The position numbers were made by a program, and so were the translations under genes. Positions 8,504 to 16,816 of a stretch of 64,000 nucleotides of DNA are shown one piece after another. Below the pieces are notes generated by a model. That model saw only the letters and a list, made by a program, of their open reading frames with translations. It ran no database searches and was not told the origin of the DNA. The first letter of the stretch is position 1. Each line of letters opens with the position of its first letter. The stretch spans positions 3,885 to 67,884 of the forward strand of contig CAYMQY010000003.1 in assembly GCA_964392655.1 (NCBI GenBank). The letters run 5' to 3'. The stretch is from M3007 sp964392655 (GTDB taxonomy: Bacteria > Bacteroidota > Bacteroidia > Chitinophagales > Saprospiraceae).

Positions 8504-8603
8504 CCACGTTTGTCATTTCGCAGAAACCCATCCGCATCACGGGTGCAATCAAGTGCGGCTACCGCCTTAGAGCGGACGGATTTCTGCGAAATGACAAATG
8601 TGG
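8504..8603. repeat. Dispersed palindromic element, copy 1
   Basis: The left arm at 8509-8535 and the right arm at 8572-8598 are inverted copies matching at 25 of 27 positions (core TTTGTCATTTCGCAGAAA and its complement). Complementarity extends a few more bases outward on both sides. The 36-base centre is unrelated to that of the second copy at 37339-37431, whose arms are nearly identical to these. The element fills the space between the convergent protease/TIR-like gene and purE. It has no coding capacity and resembles a MITE or REP-type element; it could also act as a terminator. Confidence 0.85.
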
Positions 8604-8617
8604 GGTGAGGCAGCCCC

Positions 8618-9097
8618 TCAGCCTTCCATTTTTCGCGCCTTGTCCAGCACCACCTGTTCCAGGCCTTTTTTGTAGGCGGCCACGCGGTCGAGCAGTTCGG
8701 GGTCGTTTGTGCCGAGGATTTGCGCAGCCAAAATGCCTGCGTTGCGAGCGGCATTCAGCGCCACGGTAGCCACAGGCACGCCTTCCGGCATTTGCAGAAT
8801 GGACAGGATGCTGTCCCAGCCGTCAATGGAATTGGACGATTTGACCGGCACACCGATGACCGGCAACGGCGTGATTGCCGCCACCATGCCCGGCAGGTGC
8901 GCAGCACCGCCCGCGCCCGCTATGACGACCCGAATGCCGCGTTCACGCGCGGTTTTGGCAAATTCAAACATCCGCTCCGGCGTGCGGTGTGCCGACACGA
9001 TGGTCATGTCGAACGGCACACGCAGTTCGGTCAGAATATCCGCCGCCTTTTGCATAACCGGCAGGTCGGAATCGGAACCCATGATGATGGCTACCAT
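8618..9097 (-). CDS. purE: N5-carboxyaminoimidazole ribonucleotide mutase
   Basis: 159 residues from ATG at 9097, the usual length of class I PurE. The N-terminus carries GSDSDLPVM, which binds the phosphate, and SAHRTPERM contains the catalytic histidine; the GAGGAAHLPGM loop follows. The enzyme converts N5-CAIR to CAIR in purine synthesis and works directly after PurK, which is encoded far away at 62784-63935. A Bacteroidota -7 element, TACCTTTG, lies 21 bases before the start. The gene is convergent with the protease/TIR-like gene, with the palindromic element between them. Confidence 0.95.
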   Translation of the reverse strand: MVAIIMGSDSDLPVMQKAADILTELRVPFDMTIVSAHRTPERMFEFAKTARERGIRVVIAGAGGAAHLPGMVAAITPLPVIGVPVKSSNSIDGWDSILSILQMPEGVPVATVALNAARNAGILAAQILGTNDPELLDRVAAYKKGLEQVVLDKARKMEG

Positions 9098-9118
9098 ATT
9101 GCTCAGTTCTTTTTTGAG

Positions 9119-9126
9119 CAAAGGTA
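9119..9126 (-). promoter_or_regulatory. Putative -7 element of the purE promoter
   Basis: On the minus strand the bases read TACCTTTG, matching the Bacteroidota -7 consensus TAnnTTTG, 21 bases before the purE ATG. I did not find a good TTTG -33 box at the expected distance. Confidence 0.5.
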
Positions 9127-9150
9127 TTTGGAAAACCACGCATGCCTGCG

Positions 9151-10749
9151 TCAGAATTTCGCCCGCAAGGCAAGGATGAAGTTCCGCCCGGCAGCCACAA
9201 TCCCCGAACTGTACGGCCGGTACCGCTGATCGGTCAGGTTTTCCACCCCGCCGCTTACCGACCATTGCTCCGAAAACTGGTACATCGCCTTGAAATTGAG
9301 CGTGTACCATCCCGGAGAATATGGATTCCCGTCTGCATCCACAGCGTAGATGTAACCTTTGCTCTGTTCCTCCTGCGGCAGATCGGCGTAGGCTACCTGC
9401 CCATTGTATGTGGCATAAAAATCCATGCTCAAGTGCGGCGCGGCGAAAGTCAGGTGCGTAGCCCCGAACCATGGCGCGGCATGCCGCAACGGGCTGGTGG
9501 TACCGTCGTCAAGTTCTTCGTCGCCCTGCTGGTAGTTGAACTGGGATGAAATTCCGAATCCGCCGGGCAGTTTGGCTTCCACGCTGAATTGCAGGCCGTA
9601 AACCGTTGCTCTGGCGGCATTTTGAACAGCCTGTACCTGGCTCAGTTCCCCGGCGTACACGATGCTGTCGAGGCCGTTGAGCGTAAAATTCCGCCGCACC
9701 AAGGCATTGTCGAGCACGGTGTAGTAGCCGGTCAGATCAATTTTCAGCGATTTGCCAAACAATCTGGCGATGTCGAACTCGGCATTGTACGCGTACTCGG
9801 CATTCAGCGCCGGATTGGGCACCAGCACGGATCCGGGTTCCGAGTCGAACACCTTGCCCATATCGTCCACATTCGGAGATCGAAAACCCGTGGAGGCGTT
9901 GACAGCCAATGACCAGGAATCGCTCGGGTCAAACACCAGCCCTACGCTGCCCGTCAGCGCGCCTTTGTTCAGTTCAGCAGTTGTGTACGGGAACGGGAAA
10001 AACGTCGTATCGAACACGGCGTTCAGGGCGAATTGGCTATACCGCCCGCCTGCTTGCAACAGCAGTTTATCCGAAACCCGGTACTGGTATGTGGCAAACG
10101 CGGCCAGAGACGACCAGTCAGCCTGCGGGTACCGCGCCGGCCCGGGCGCCACATCTCCGGTGGAAATATTCTTGTCCGTGCCGGTGGACTGCACATCGTT
10201 GTAAATGGCCTCCAGGCCGTAAAACACCTTGTGGCGCTCGCCGATTTGTTTGAAAAAATCGAGGTTGGCNNNNNNNNNNNNNNNNNNNNNNNNNNNNNNN
10301 NNNNNNNNNNNNNNNNNNNNNNNNNNNNNNNNNNNNNNNNNNNNNNNNNNNNNNNNNNNNNNNNNNNNNCGGGCTGATATGCGGGTAATTTTGGCCGGCA
10401 CCTCGCGTTTGGACTGGTTCCAGCGCGTGGCCGAAACGACCACCTCCTGTCCGAGCGACAAACCGATTGAGGTCAGATGCGCCACCCAATTCTTTTTTTC
10501 CAGATCGGCAAAACTGAACGTGACCGCTTCGTATCCCAGCAAACGCAACTCGATGCGCTCGGCGCCCCGAAACGCCGACAGGTCGGCCTGACCGGCGGCG
10601 TTGGTGGTCCGGATTGCTTTCGGCGACTCGCTGTACACCGTGACGGCTTCCAGCGGTTGGTCTGTTTCCTGGTCTTTGACGGTCAATATTTGGGTATAGC
10701 CAGAGCTGCCCACACACAGGAGCAGCCCCAGCAGGAGTATTTTTTTCAT
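9151..10749 (-). CDS. TonB-dependent receptor, interrupted by a 100-N gap
   Basis: The N-terminus has a signal peptide (MKKILLLGLLLCVGSSGYTQ), then a carboxypeptidase-regulatory-like domain (DQETDQPLEAVTVYSESP) and the beginning of a plug (GQEVVVSATRWNQSKREVPAKI). The C-terminal part is a beta-barrel with late-strand motifs (PGWYTLNFKAMYQF, GVENLTDQRYRPYSSGI) ending in the aromatic residue of LRAKF, as expected for an outer-membrane barrel. The N-run at 10270-10369 is of standard placeholder length. The frame happens to continue across it, but only about 500 residues are visible where these receptors have 700-800, so roughly 200 or more residues (most of the plug and the first strands) are missing from the assembly. 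The substrate cannot be inferred. Confidence 0.85.
   Translation of the reverse strand: MKKILLLGLLLCVGSSGYTQILTVKDQETDQPLEAVTVYSESPKAIRTTNAAGQADLSAFRGAERIELRLLGYEAVTFSFADLEKKNWVAHLTSIGLSLGQEVVVSATRWNQSKREVPAKITRISAXXXXXXXXXXXXXXXXXXXXXXXXXXXXXXXXXXANLDFFKQIGERHKVFYGLEAIYNDVQSTGTDKNISTGDVAPGPARYPQADWSSLAAFATYQYRVSDKLLLQAGGRYSQFALNAVFDTTFFPFPYTTAELNKGALTGSVGLVFDPSDSWSLAVNASTGFRSPNVDDMGKVFDSEPGSVLVPNPALNAEYAYNAEFDIARLFGKSLKIDLTGYYTVLDNALVRRNFTLNGLDSIVYAGELSQVQAVQNAARATVYGLQFSVEAKLPGGFGISSQFNYQQGDEELDDGTTSPLRHAAPWFGATHLTFAAPHLSMDFYATYNGQVAYADLPQEEQSKGYIYAVDADGNPYSPGWYTLNFKAMYQFSEQWSVSGGVENLTDQRYRPYSSGIVAAGRNFILALRAKF
10270..10369. other. Assembly gap (100 N) in the TonB receptor gene
   Basis: One hundred consecutive N. 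The length is a scaffolder default, so the real distance is unknown. Confidence 0.98.
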
Positions 10750-10810
10750 GCTGACGGTGTTTAGTGAAAATGAAAAGGAATGCCGGACCTGATTTCCGGC
10801 AGATCATGCA

Positions 10811-11344
10811 CTAAACCCGGTCGGGTGGCGGGAAAGGCGGCTTGCCGGTGTCGGCACTCGAAGGGCATTCGGCTGCCGCGGGCAAGGCCAAAACTTCAGC
10901 ACGTGGACAAAACACCCGAAACCCGGGCGTTTCCTCATGAAAAAGGGTGAGAAAAAAACAAAACAGGCGCCGCTCATTTTCGTGGCGGCTCGGGTCGTTC
11001 GCCTGGAATTTTGCGATCAGTTGGCGCAGTTCGCGATTGAGTTTGGTTTCCGCATGGTCATGCCAGCACCAAAACTGCAAGGTATCGTTGCCGGCAGACT
11101 GTCGAACCACATCGTACATTTCCCCCCGATACTCAAATTCCTCTGCGTGTTCCCAGCGAAGCAGAGAATTGCTGTCGTGTCTGGAAAATTTGAAAAACAC
11201 AAGTTCGCTGTCGGGCAAACCGGCCAGCAGGCGTTTTTTTACTTCTTTCCGTATCCGGTATTTTTCAAGTCGCAGACCCGCATACGTCCCGATCAGGGGC
11301 GCTGCGAGGCAAAAAAGGAGCAGGATGCCGGGTAGTTTGCGCAT
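10811..11344 (-). CDS. Conserved Bacteroidota hypothetical protein with N-terminal membrane segment
   Basis: 177 residues from ATG at 11344. The N-terminus (LPGILLLFCLAAPLIGTYAGL) is a signal peptide or single membrane anchor, followed by a basic helix (LEKYRIRKEVKKRLL) and the stretch EEFEYRGEMYDVVRQSAGNDTLQFWCWHDHAETKLN. That pattern (membrane anchor, 'EF.Y.GKMYDVV', 'C..D..E..L') recurs in short Bacteroidota proteins often encoded next to TonB receptors, as here, where the receptor starts 61 bases downstream. A joint role in uptake, perhaps of a metal given the Cys/His-rich WCWHDH and the C-terminal region, is a guess. Confidence 0.6.
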   Translation of the reverse strand: MRKLPGILLLFCLAAPLIGTYAGLRLEKYRIRKEVKKRLLAGLPDSELVFFKFSRHDSNSLLRWEHAEEFEYRGEMYDVVRQSAGNDTLQFWCWHDHAETKLNRELRQLIAKFQANDPSRHENERRLFCFFLTLFHEETPGFRVFCPRAEVLALPAAAECPSSADTGKPPFPPPDRV

Positions 11345-11384
11345 AAATTAGAGTCAAACCCGCGGCAAGGTATTGCGTTTGCTG

Positions 11385-11966
11385 TCAAATTTGCTCCAGC
11401 AGGCGATCTTTCAGGCGCTGGAATTCTTCCGCCGTGATGATGCCCTGGTCGCGCAGTTCGGCCAGACGGCGAATTTTTTCAATGGCCTCCTCGCTGCCGG
11501 TTTGCGCCGGCGCTTGTTCCGGCTTCAGGGTTTCGGCCACTTGCTTTCCCGTGTCCATGTTTTGGTCGAACTCTTTGCGTGCCGAAGTTATCTCGAGGTC
11601 TTGAAGTGTGCCGCCACGCTGAAAATGGTTGGCGACGACATAACCAAGCGCGTAGGTGGAAGCGCCGGACAACGCGGGCATGCTCAATCCGCCGACAACC
11701 GAGCCTACACCTGGAATCGCCTTCACCAGACTGGCTGCCAAGCGGGCCGCGCTGCTGCCGACAATGGCGGAGATGAGGTTTCGCCCCAGCGTATCCACGA
11801 AACCGATGTTGTATAATTTGGCCAACTGGCGCAGCATATTGAGTTGAACGGCGCTCACGGCGAGCAGGTCGGCGCCGGGAAACGGCACCAATGCGGCACC
11901 CATAGCGAAACCTACATGATTTTTTATGACCTCATCGGCCTTGGGAAGTTTGTCGGCGTGTGACAT
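11385..11966 (-). CDS. DUF697-like membrane protein with C-terminal SHOCT domain
   Basis: 193 residues from ATG at 11966; longer in-frame starts up to 12134 add a poorly conserved leader. Residues about 5-130 (KADEVIKNHVGFAMGAALVPFPGADLLAVSAVQLNMLRQLAKLYN, then Gly/Ala-rich helices) match the DUF697/YcjF-type domain, usually associated with GTPases and membranes. The last 35 residues (EAIEKIRRLAELRDQGIITAEEFQRLKDRLLEQI) are a SHOCT domain, a short oligomerisation helix pair. No GTPase domain is present, so this is a stand-alone member. A loose -7-like TATCTTCG lies at 12097-12104. Cellular function unknown. Confidence 0.75.
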   Translation of the reverse strand: MSHADKLPKADEVIKNHVGFAMGAALVPFPGADLLAVSAVQLNMLRQLAKLYNIGFVDTLGRNLISAIVGSSAARLAASLVKAIPGVGSVVGGLSMPALSGASTYALGYVVANHFQRGGTLQDLEITSARKEFDQNMDTGKQVAETLKPEQAPAQTGSEEAIEKIRRLAELRDQGIITAEEFQRLKDRLLEQI

Positions 11967-12205
11967 GGTTTTTGAATGTTGGTGGAGCGATTTTTCCTGA
12001 ACAATCAGGTTCCAGGCTGTGCTCAGGAAATGAAAATTGCGTACAGGTACGTAGTTGGGCATGGCGCTTTTTGATGTTATTGAAAATTGAAGGCAGCGAA
12101 GATAACCGAACAGGCATGCCGAAGTCAATGGCATGCAGGTGAAAACTATACCAACGAACGGTTCGTTCAGACCAGCATTTTCCCGGCGGTCACATGGCCT
12201 TCCGA

Positions 12206-13858
12206 TCAGGACTTGTGCAGGATGTCCGAAAAATCGGCGCTTGCATTGAAACAGCCTGCTGCTGTAAGTCCGCCTTTCCGTGCGGCGAGTACCCCATAGC
12301 GGATGTCGTGAATGCCGTCTTTGCTGTGCGCATCGGGGTTGATGCTGATTCGGATGCCGTGGCGGAGTGCTTCGGGAATGAGCGTCCAGTCGAGGTCGAG
12401 GCGGTACGGGTTGGCATTCAGTTCGATGGCTACGCCATGCCGGGCGCAGGCCTCGAAAACGGCGTCCCAGTCGAGCGGATAGCCCTCGCGGCTGAGCAAC
12501 AGCCGCCCCGTTGGGTGCCCGAGAATGGTGGTATGCGGATTTTCCACGGCGCGCAGGATGCGTTCGGTGGCTTTCTCACGGCTCATTTTCAGGTTGCTGT
12601 GTACCGAAGCGATGACGAAATCGAATTTTTCCAGAATAGCCGGCTCGTAGTCCAAAGAGCCGTCGTTCAGAATATCGCTTTCGATGCCCTTGAGAATTCG
12701 GAACGGCGCCATTTCCGCGTTGAGCGCGTCTATTTCGTCCATTTGCGCCAAAACCCGGTCCGGCTTGAGGCCGTTGGCATAAAACGCCGACTGGCTGTGG
12801 TCGGTGATGCCGATGTACGCGTAACCGAGTTCGCGGGCATATTCGCACATTTCCCGCAGGCTGTGCAGGCCGTCGCTCCAGGTAGTGTGCACGTGCAGCA
12901 CGCCGCGAATGTCGTTTTCCTCAATCAGGCGGGGCAAGTTGCCGGCCCGGGCAAGGTCGAGCACAGCCGCATTTTCGCGCAGTTCGGGCGGGATGAAGGC
13001 CAATCCGGCTTTTTCAAAAACTTCCTGTTCGATGCGCAGGCCTTTGAAGTTCAGGCCGGGAGCCGAGGAGACAAAAGCCTCGATAAATGCCGGGCTGCCC
13101 GTACGCAAGAACATTTTGGAGCCGAATTCCTCTGCCAGACAACGATGCACGAGAACCGGTGTGTTGTTTTCCAGACGGGCGTGGTATGTGCCGTTTTCTT
13201 CCTTTTCGAGTATCAGTGTTTCGCCGTCAAATGCCGTGTCGAGTTCGCCGTTGTAGCCTACGAGCATTTCGAGGTGTTCCACAACGGAGCAGCGGCGGCG
13301 TACTTCACCGACCGGGCTAACAAACGCACCCGGTAACTTGCCGGTGAGCCAGGCGCCGGCAAAATCGGCCTCTTCCTCGGCGGCATCGTAGTGCAGTTTG
13401 TCGCGGCTACGCAGGTAATATTCGAGTTTGTTTTTCAGGTCATCCTGAGTTTTCAAGCCAAAACCCTTGAATTCCACGAGGCGGTTTTCGTTGCAGGCAT
13501 ACCAAAGTTCGCCGATGCTTTCAATGCCCATCTCGCGCCACACCGTGCGCACTTTTTTGGGGCCGAATCCATTGACCTGGAGCATCTCGGCCACGCCTGG
13601 TGGTGTTTGGGCGCGGGCTTCCTCAAGGGCTTTCATTTTGCCGCCGCTCAGCAACTCTCTGATTTTCCCGCTAATGGCCGGACCGATACCCTTGACCGCC
13701 TTCATCTCTGCGTCACTGATTTCAGCCAGCGGACGGTCGAGTTTACGCAGCGTCAGGTAGGCGTTGCGGTACGAGCGGATTTTGAACTCGTTGTCTTCGT
13801 GCAGTTCGAGCAGGTTGGCGAGTTCATCGAACGCGTAGGCGATTTCTTTGTTGGTCAT
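12206..13858 (-). CDS. PolX-family protein: helix-hairpin-helix, degenerate polymerase and PHP phosphoesterase domains
   Basis: 550 residues. The N-terminal 8-kDa-like region with helix-hairpin-helix motifs (1-110: AVKGIGPAISGKI, VNGFGPKKV) resembles DNA polymerase X. The nucleotidyltransferase palm follows, but its metal site is degenerate: where active enzymes have GS.RR...GD.D.L, residues 183-200 read VGEVRRRCSVVEHLEMLV, so both catalytic aspartates are replaced (His and Glu). The C-terminal PHP domain (about 318-540) looks intact: HVHTTWSDG, ITDHS, KGIESDI, SVHSN, GHPTGR and NPDAHS supply the metal ligands. The likely activity is therefore a PHP-type 3'-5' exonuclease or phosphoesterase in DNA repair, with DNA binding by the N-terminal domains and no polymerase activity. 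Confidence 0.88.
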   Translation of the reverse strand: MTNKEIAYAFDELANLLELHEDNEFKIRSYRNAYLTLRKLDRPLAEISDAEMKAVKGIGPAISGKIRELLSGGKMKALEEARAQTPPGVAEMLQVNGFGPKKVRTVWREMGIESIGELWYACNENRLVEFKGFGLKTQDDLKNKLEYYLRSRDKLHYDAAEEEADFAGAWLTGKLPGAFVSPVGEVRRRCSVVEHLEMLVGYNGELDTAFDGETLILEKEENGTYHARLENNTPVLVHRCLAEEFGSKMFLRTGSPAFIEAFVSSAPGLNFKGLRIEQEVFEKAGLAFIPPELRENAAVLDLARAGNLPRLIEENDIRGVLHVHTTWSDGLHSLREMCEYARELGYAYIGITDHSQSAFYANGLKPDRVLAQMDEIDALNAEMAPFRILKGIESDILNDGSLDYEPAILEKFDFVIASVHSNLKMSREKATERILRAVENPHTTILGHPTGRLLLSREGYPLDWDAVFEACARHGVAIELNANPYRLDLDWTLIPEALRHGIRISINPDAHSKDGIHDIRYGVLAARKGGLTAAGCFNASADFSDILHKS

Positions 13859-13878
13859 GGTTAATTTCAGTAAAAAAC

Positions 13879-14451
13879 CTATTCGCGGATGAATTCCAGT
13901 TCGTGGTGCCGATCCAGCCGTGCCATCGTGGAGGGTGTGTGCGGCTCCTTGTCGTCCTGGCGGTATTTGACTACATAGTCCACGGCGCCCAATATTTCGC
14001 TGCTGACGGCTCCGTAGGTAGGCGGGTACGGCTCGCCGGTTTTACAGGCGGCTGTGCTTACAATCGGTCGGTCCAGTTCTCGAATGAGCTCCTGACAAAA
14101 CTGGTCGGTGGCAATTCGGATAGCCAGGGTGCCGTCGCGGTGCAAAAGCGCTGGGGGCAAGCCTGCAGCTGGCTGGTACACGACTGTCAGCGGGCGTTGC
14201 AAATAGGCAAGCATCGTTTCCACACGCGGGTGTATCCTCGCCACGTAGCGTTTCAGCATTTCGATGCTGTCTACCAGAATGATATATCCTTTGCCGGGTG
14301 GCTGGTTCTTTAATTCTGAAAGTCGTTCGATGGCTGATTCGTTGGTGGCATCACACCCGATACCCCAGATGGTGTCGGTGGGGTAGCAAATCAGGGCGCC
14401 CGAATCGAGCAGGCGGGCAATCTCGGAAATGTCGTCTCGTAGCAGGAACAT
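13879..14451 (-). CDS. Sua5/YciO/YrdC family protein
   Basis: 190 residues from ATG at 14451. The motif CYPTDTIWGIGCDA (about 22-35) is the family signature for the nucleotide and threonine pocket, and LAIRIATD plus the STAAC segment complete the YrdC fold. The protein lacks the extra C-terminal Sua5 domain, so it belongs with the short YrdC/YciO members. If it is the TsaC-type enzyme it makes threonylcarbamoyl-adenylate for the t6A37 base of ANN-decoding tRNAs. It is 20 bases downstream of the PolX gene start on the same strand and divergent from the T9SS gene at 14546. Confidence 0.85.
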   Translation of the reverse strand: MFLLRDDISEIARLLDSGALICYPTDTIWGIGCDATNESAIERLSELKNQPPGKGYIILVDSIEMLKRYVARIHPRVETMLAYLQRPLTVVYQPAAGLPPALLHRDGTLAIRIATDQFCQELIRELDRPIVSTAACKTGEPYPPTYGAVSSEILGAVDYVVKYRQDDKEPHTPSTMARLDRHHELEFIRE

Positions 14452-14545
14452 ACTCAACAATTGGCGTTTCTTTGTCGTTGGATACGGATTATATCCGGCG
14501 GGCAAAAGTCCGATTTTTAACCCAACAATTTTGAATACAAACACT

Positions 14546-16813
14546 ATGCAGGTTTATTTCCACCGATTTTTTGCCTACGCATTTTTTATTGGCCTGTTTT
14601 GCATGCCCGGAGTTTTGTCCGCGCGCCACATTATAGGTGGAGAAATTACCTACCGGTACATCAGCACCAACGCGCAGGGCGACAATCGTTACGAGTTCAC
14701 CATGAAAATTTACCGCGACTGTTTCGGAGGTGGCGCCGGTTTCGACAACCCCGCCGAGATGGCAATTTTCCGGGGGACCTATAACAACAACATCTTGTTG
14801 TCCAGTTTTGAGATTTTTACCCAGTCCATCACGCGACTGATCCCCGTGCCACCGCCCTGTGTGACACAACTTCCGAGTGTGTGCGTGGAGGAAGGCATTT
14901 ACGTATTCGAACGGACGTTGCCGGTATTGCTCAACGAAAGTTATTTCATTGTTTATCAGCGCTGCTGCCGGAATCAGACGATCAAAAACATTGTGGCGCC
15001 CGGCGATATCGGCGCTACCTACATGGTAGAACTGACCTCGTCGGCCCAACAACTGAAAAACAGCAGTCCGACGTTCAACAGTTTTCCTCCCATCATTATT
15101 TGCGGAAATATCCCGCTCGTATTCGACCATGCCGCTACCGACCCCGAAGGCGATCAGATTTATTACAGCTTTTGCAGCCCGCTCGAAGGCGGCGGCCCTA
15201 TTCTGAACCCACCCGGGCTGTACGGTTGCAACGGCGCCGTGCCTACCCCACCCTGCGGGCCGCCGTTCAACAATGTGCCGTTTGTGGTGCCGGATTATGG
15301 TCCAACCAATCCGATGGGCGGAAACCCGCAAGTGAGCATCAACAACCTGACCGGCCTGATCACGGGTACGCCGACGGTACTCGGTCAGTTTGTGGTGGGC
15401 GTATGCATCCAGGAGTTTCGAGGGGCGACGCTGTTGTCTACCGTTCGGCGCGACTTCCAGTTCAATGTAGCAGAATGTACCCCCACGGTGCTGGCCAATA
15501 TCCAGAGCGACAGCATTGTAGGCCCGAAACGTTTTGTGCTCAACTCCTGCGGCAACAATACGGTGACTTTTCAAAATCAAAGCGTTCAGCAATCGAACAT
15601 CACGAATTTTGAGTGGCGGTTTAACCTGAAAACCTCCACGTTTGTGGACAATACCAACTGGAACGCCACTGTCACCTTCCCCGATACCGGTTCGTATTCG
15701 GGCGTTTTGTACCTGAATCCCGGCAAACCCTGCGCCGATACAGCCACCATTCGGGTCAATATTTTCCCGGAAATAAATGCCGATTTTGAGTTTGACTACG
15801 ACACCTGCGTGGCCGGTCCTGTGGCCTTCACCGACTTGTCTACCGGCGAAGGCGGTATCAACCGCTGGAGCTGGAATTTCGGCGTACCCAACGGTACCTC
15901 CACCGCCCAGAACCCGGACTTTTTGTACCCGATACCCGGAAACCACCCGGTCAACCTGCGGGTGTTGGACAAAAACAACTGCTCGGACAATGTAACCAAA
16001 ATAGTTAACTGGTTCCCTGTACCGCCGCTCATTATCCTGCAGCCAAGTCGCTACATCGGTTGCGCTCCGGCGGAAATTTTCCTCAACAACCTTTCCACGC
16101 CGATTGACAGCACCTACCAGATCGAGTGGGATTTTGGCGACGGGAAAACCACTAGCGGCATCATCAGCCCGACGCACATTTATGAAACCCCGGGTATTTA
16201 CACCGTACAGGTGGCTATCACCTCACCCATCGGTTGTTATACCGCCGACACATTTCCGAACCTGATCCGGGTGGAGCCGTCGCCAATTGCCAATTTTACC
16301 TTTTTCCCTGACTCGCTGCTGAACCAATTCAACAACACGGTACAGTTTACCGACTTGTCCGTGGGCGCCAACCGCTGGAACTGGCAGTTCGATCAATACG
16401 GCACTACGACCAAGCAGAACCCGACGTTCACCTTCCCGGATACCGGACGGATGAAAATCACACTGATCGCCACGCACCCCCAAGGCTGCAAAGACTCGTT
16501 GTCCAAGTATCTCGACATCGTGCCGGAGATCCGCTGGTTTATGCCCAATGCGTTCACGCCCAACGGTGACGGCCAGAACGACGGATTCCTCGGCAAGGGC
16601 TACCTCGAAGGGGTGACCAATTTTACCATGACAATCTGGGACCGTTGGGGCGAACTGGTTTTTGAAACCAAGGATCCCACCGAATCCTGGAACGGACGCA
16701 AACAGAATTCCGGCGGTATGTCACCCGACGGTGTGTACGTGTACCACGTCACGTTCACCGGGCCACGGGGCGAGCGACAGGAGTACAAAGGGTATGCGAC
16801 CCTGATCCAGTAG
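14546..16813 (+). CDS. Secreted PKD-domain protein with type B T9SS (gliding-motility) C-terminus
   Basis: 755 residues from ATG at 14546, which starts a signal peptide (FFAYAFFIGLFCMPGVLSA). The first 300 residues form a domain (RHIIGGEITYRYIS, FIVYQRCCRNQTIKN, LVFDHAATDPEGDQI) shared with the neighbouring protein on the other strand. Three to four PKD-like modules follow (IEWDFGDGKTTSG, RWNWQFDQYG). The last 90 residues (PNAFTPNGDGQNDGF, TIWDRWGELVFETKD, PDGVYVYHVTFTGPRGERQEYKG) are the CHU/gliding-motility-associated C-terminal domain that directs export through the type IX system. It is probably a surface adhesin or matrix protein. Its stop codon is 3 bases from that of the convergent paralogue. 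Confidence 0.9.
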   Translation: MQVYFHRFFAYAFFIGLFCMPGVLSARHIIGGEITYRYISTNAQGDNRYEFTMKIYRDCFGGGAGFDNPAEMAIFRGTYNNNILLSSFEIFTQSITRLIPVPPPCVTQLPSVCVEEGIYVFERTLPVLLNESYFIVYQRCCRNQTIKNIVAPGDIGATYMVELTSSAQQLKNSSPTFNSFPPIIICGNIPLVFDHAATDPEGDQIYYSFCSPLEGGGPILNPPGLYGCNGAVPTPPCGPPFNNVPFVVPDYGPTNPMGGNPQVSINNLTGLITGTPTVLGQFVVGVCIQEFRGATLLSTVRRDFQFNVAECTPTVLANIQSDSIVGPKRFVLNSCGNNTVTFQNQSVQQSNITNFEWRFNLKTSTFVDNTNWNATVTFPDTGSYSGVLYLNPGKPCADTATIRVNIFPEINADFEFDYDTCVAGPVAFTDLSTGEGGINRWSWNFGVPNGTSTAQNPDFLYPIPGNHPVNLRVLDKNNCSDNVTKIVNWFPVPPLIILQPSRYIGCAPAEIFLNNLSTPIDSTYQIEWDFGDGKTTSGIISPTHIYETPGIYTVQVAITSPIGCYTADTFPNLIRVEPSPIANFTFFPDSLLNQFNNTVQFTDLSVGANRWNWQFDQYGTTTKQNPTFTFPDTGRMKITLIATHPQGCKDSLSKYLDIVPEIRWFMPNAFTPNGDGQNDGFLGKGYLEGVTNFTMTIWDRWGELVFETKDPTESWNGRKQNSGGMSPDGVYVYHVTFTGPRGERQEYKGYATLIQ

Positions 16814-16816
16814 TAG

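Noticed and set aside
8504..8603. Possible tRNA or structured RNA gene
   Set aside because: The element is a single long palindrome with no cloverleaf, no anticodon arm and no CCA end.
14489..16177. 562-codon open frame on the minus strand opposite the PKD protein
   Set aside because: It lies wholly inside the well-supported T9SS gene on the other strand, has no recognisable domain and is rich in Arg/Gly/His as expected for a shadow frame.
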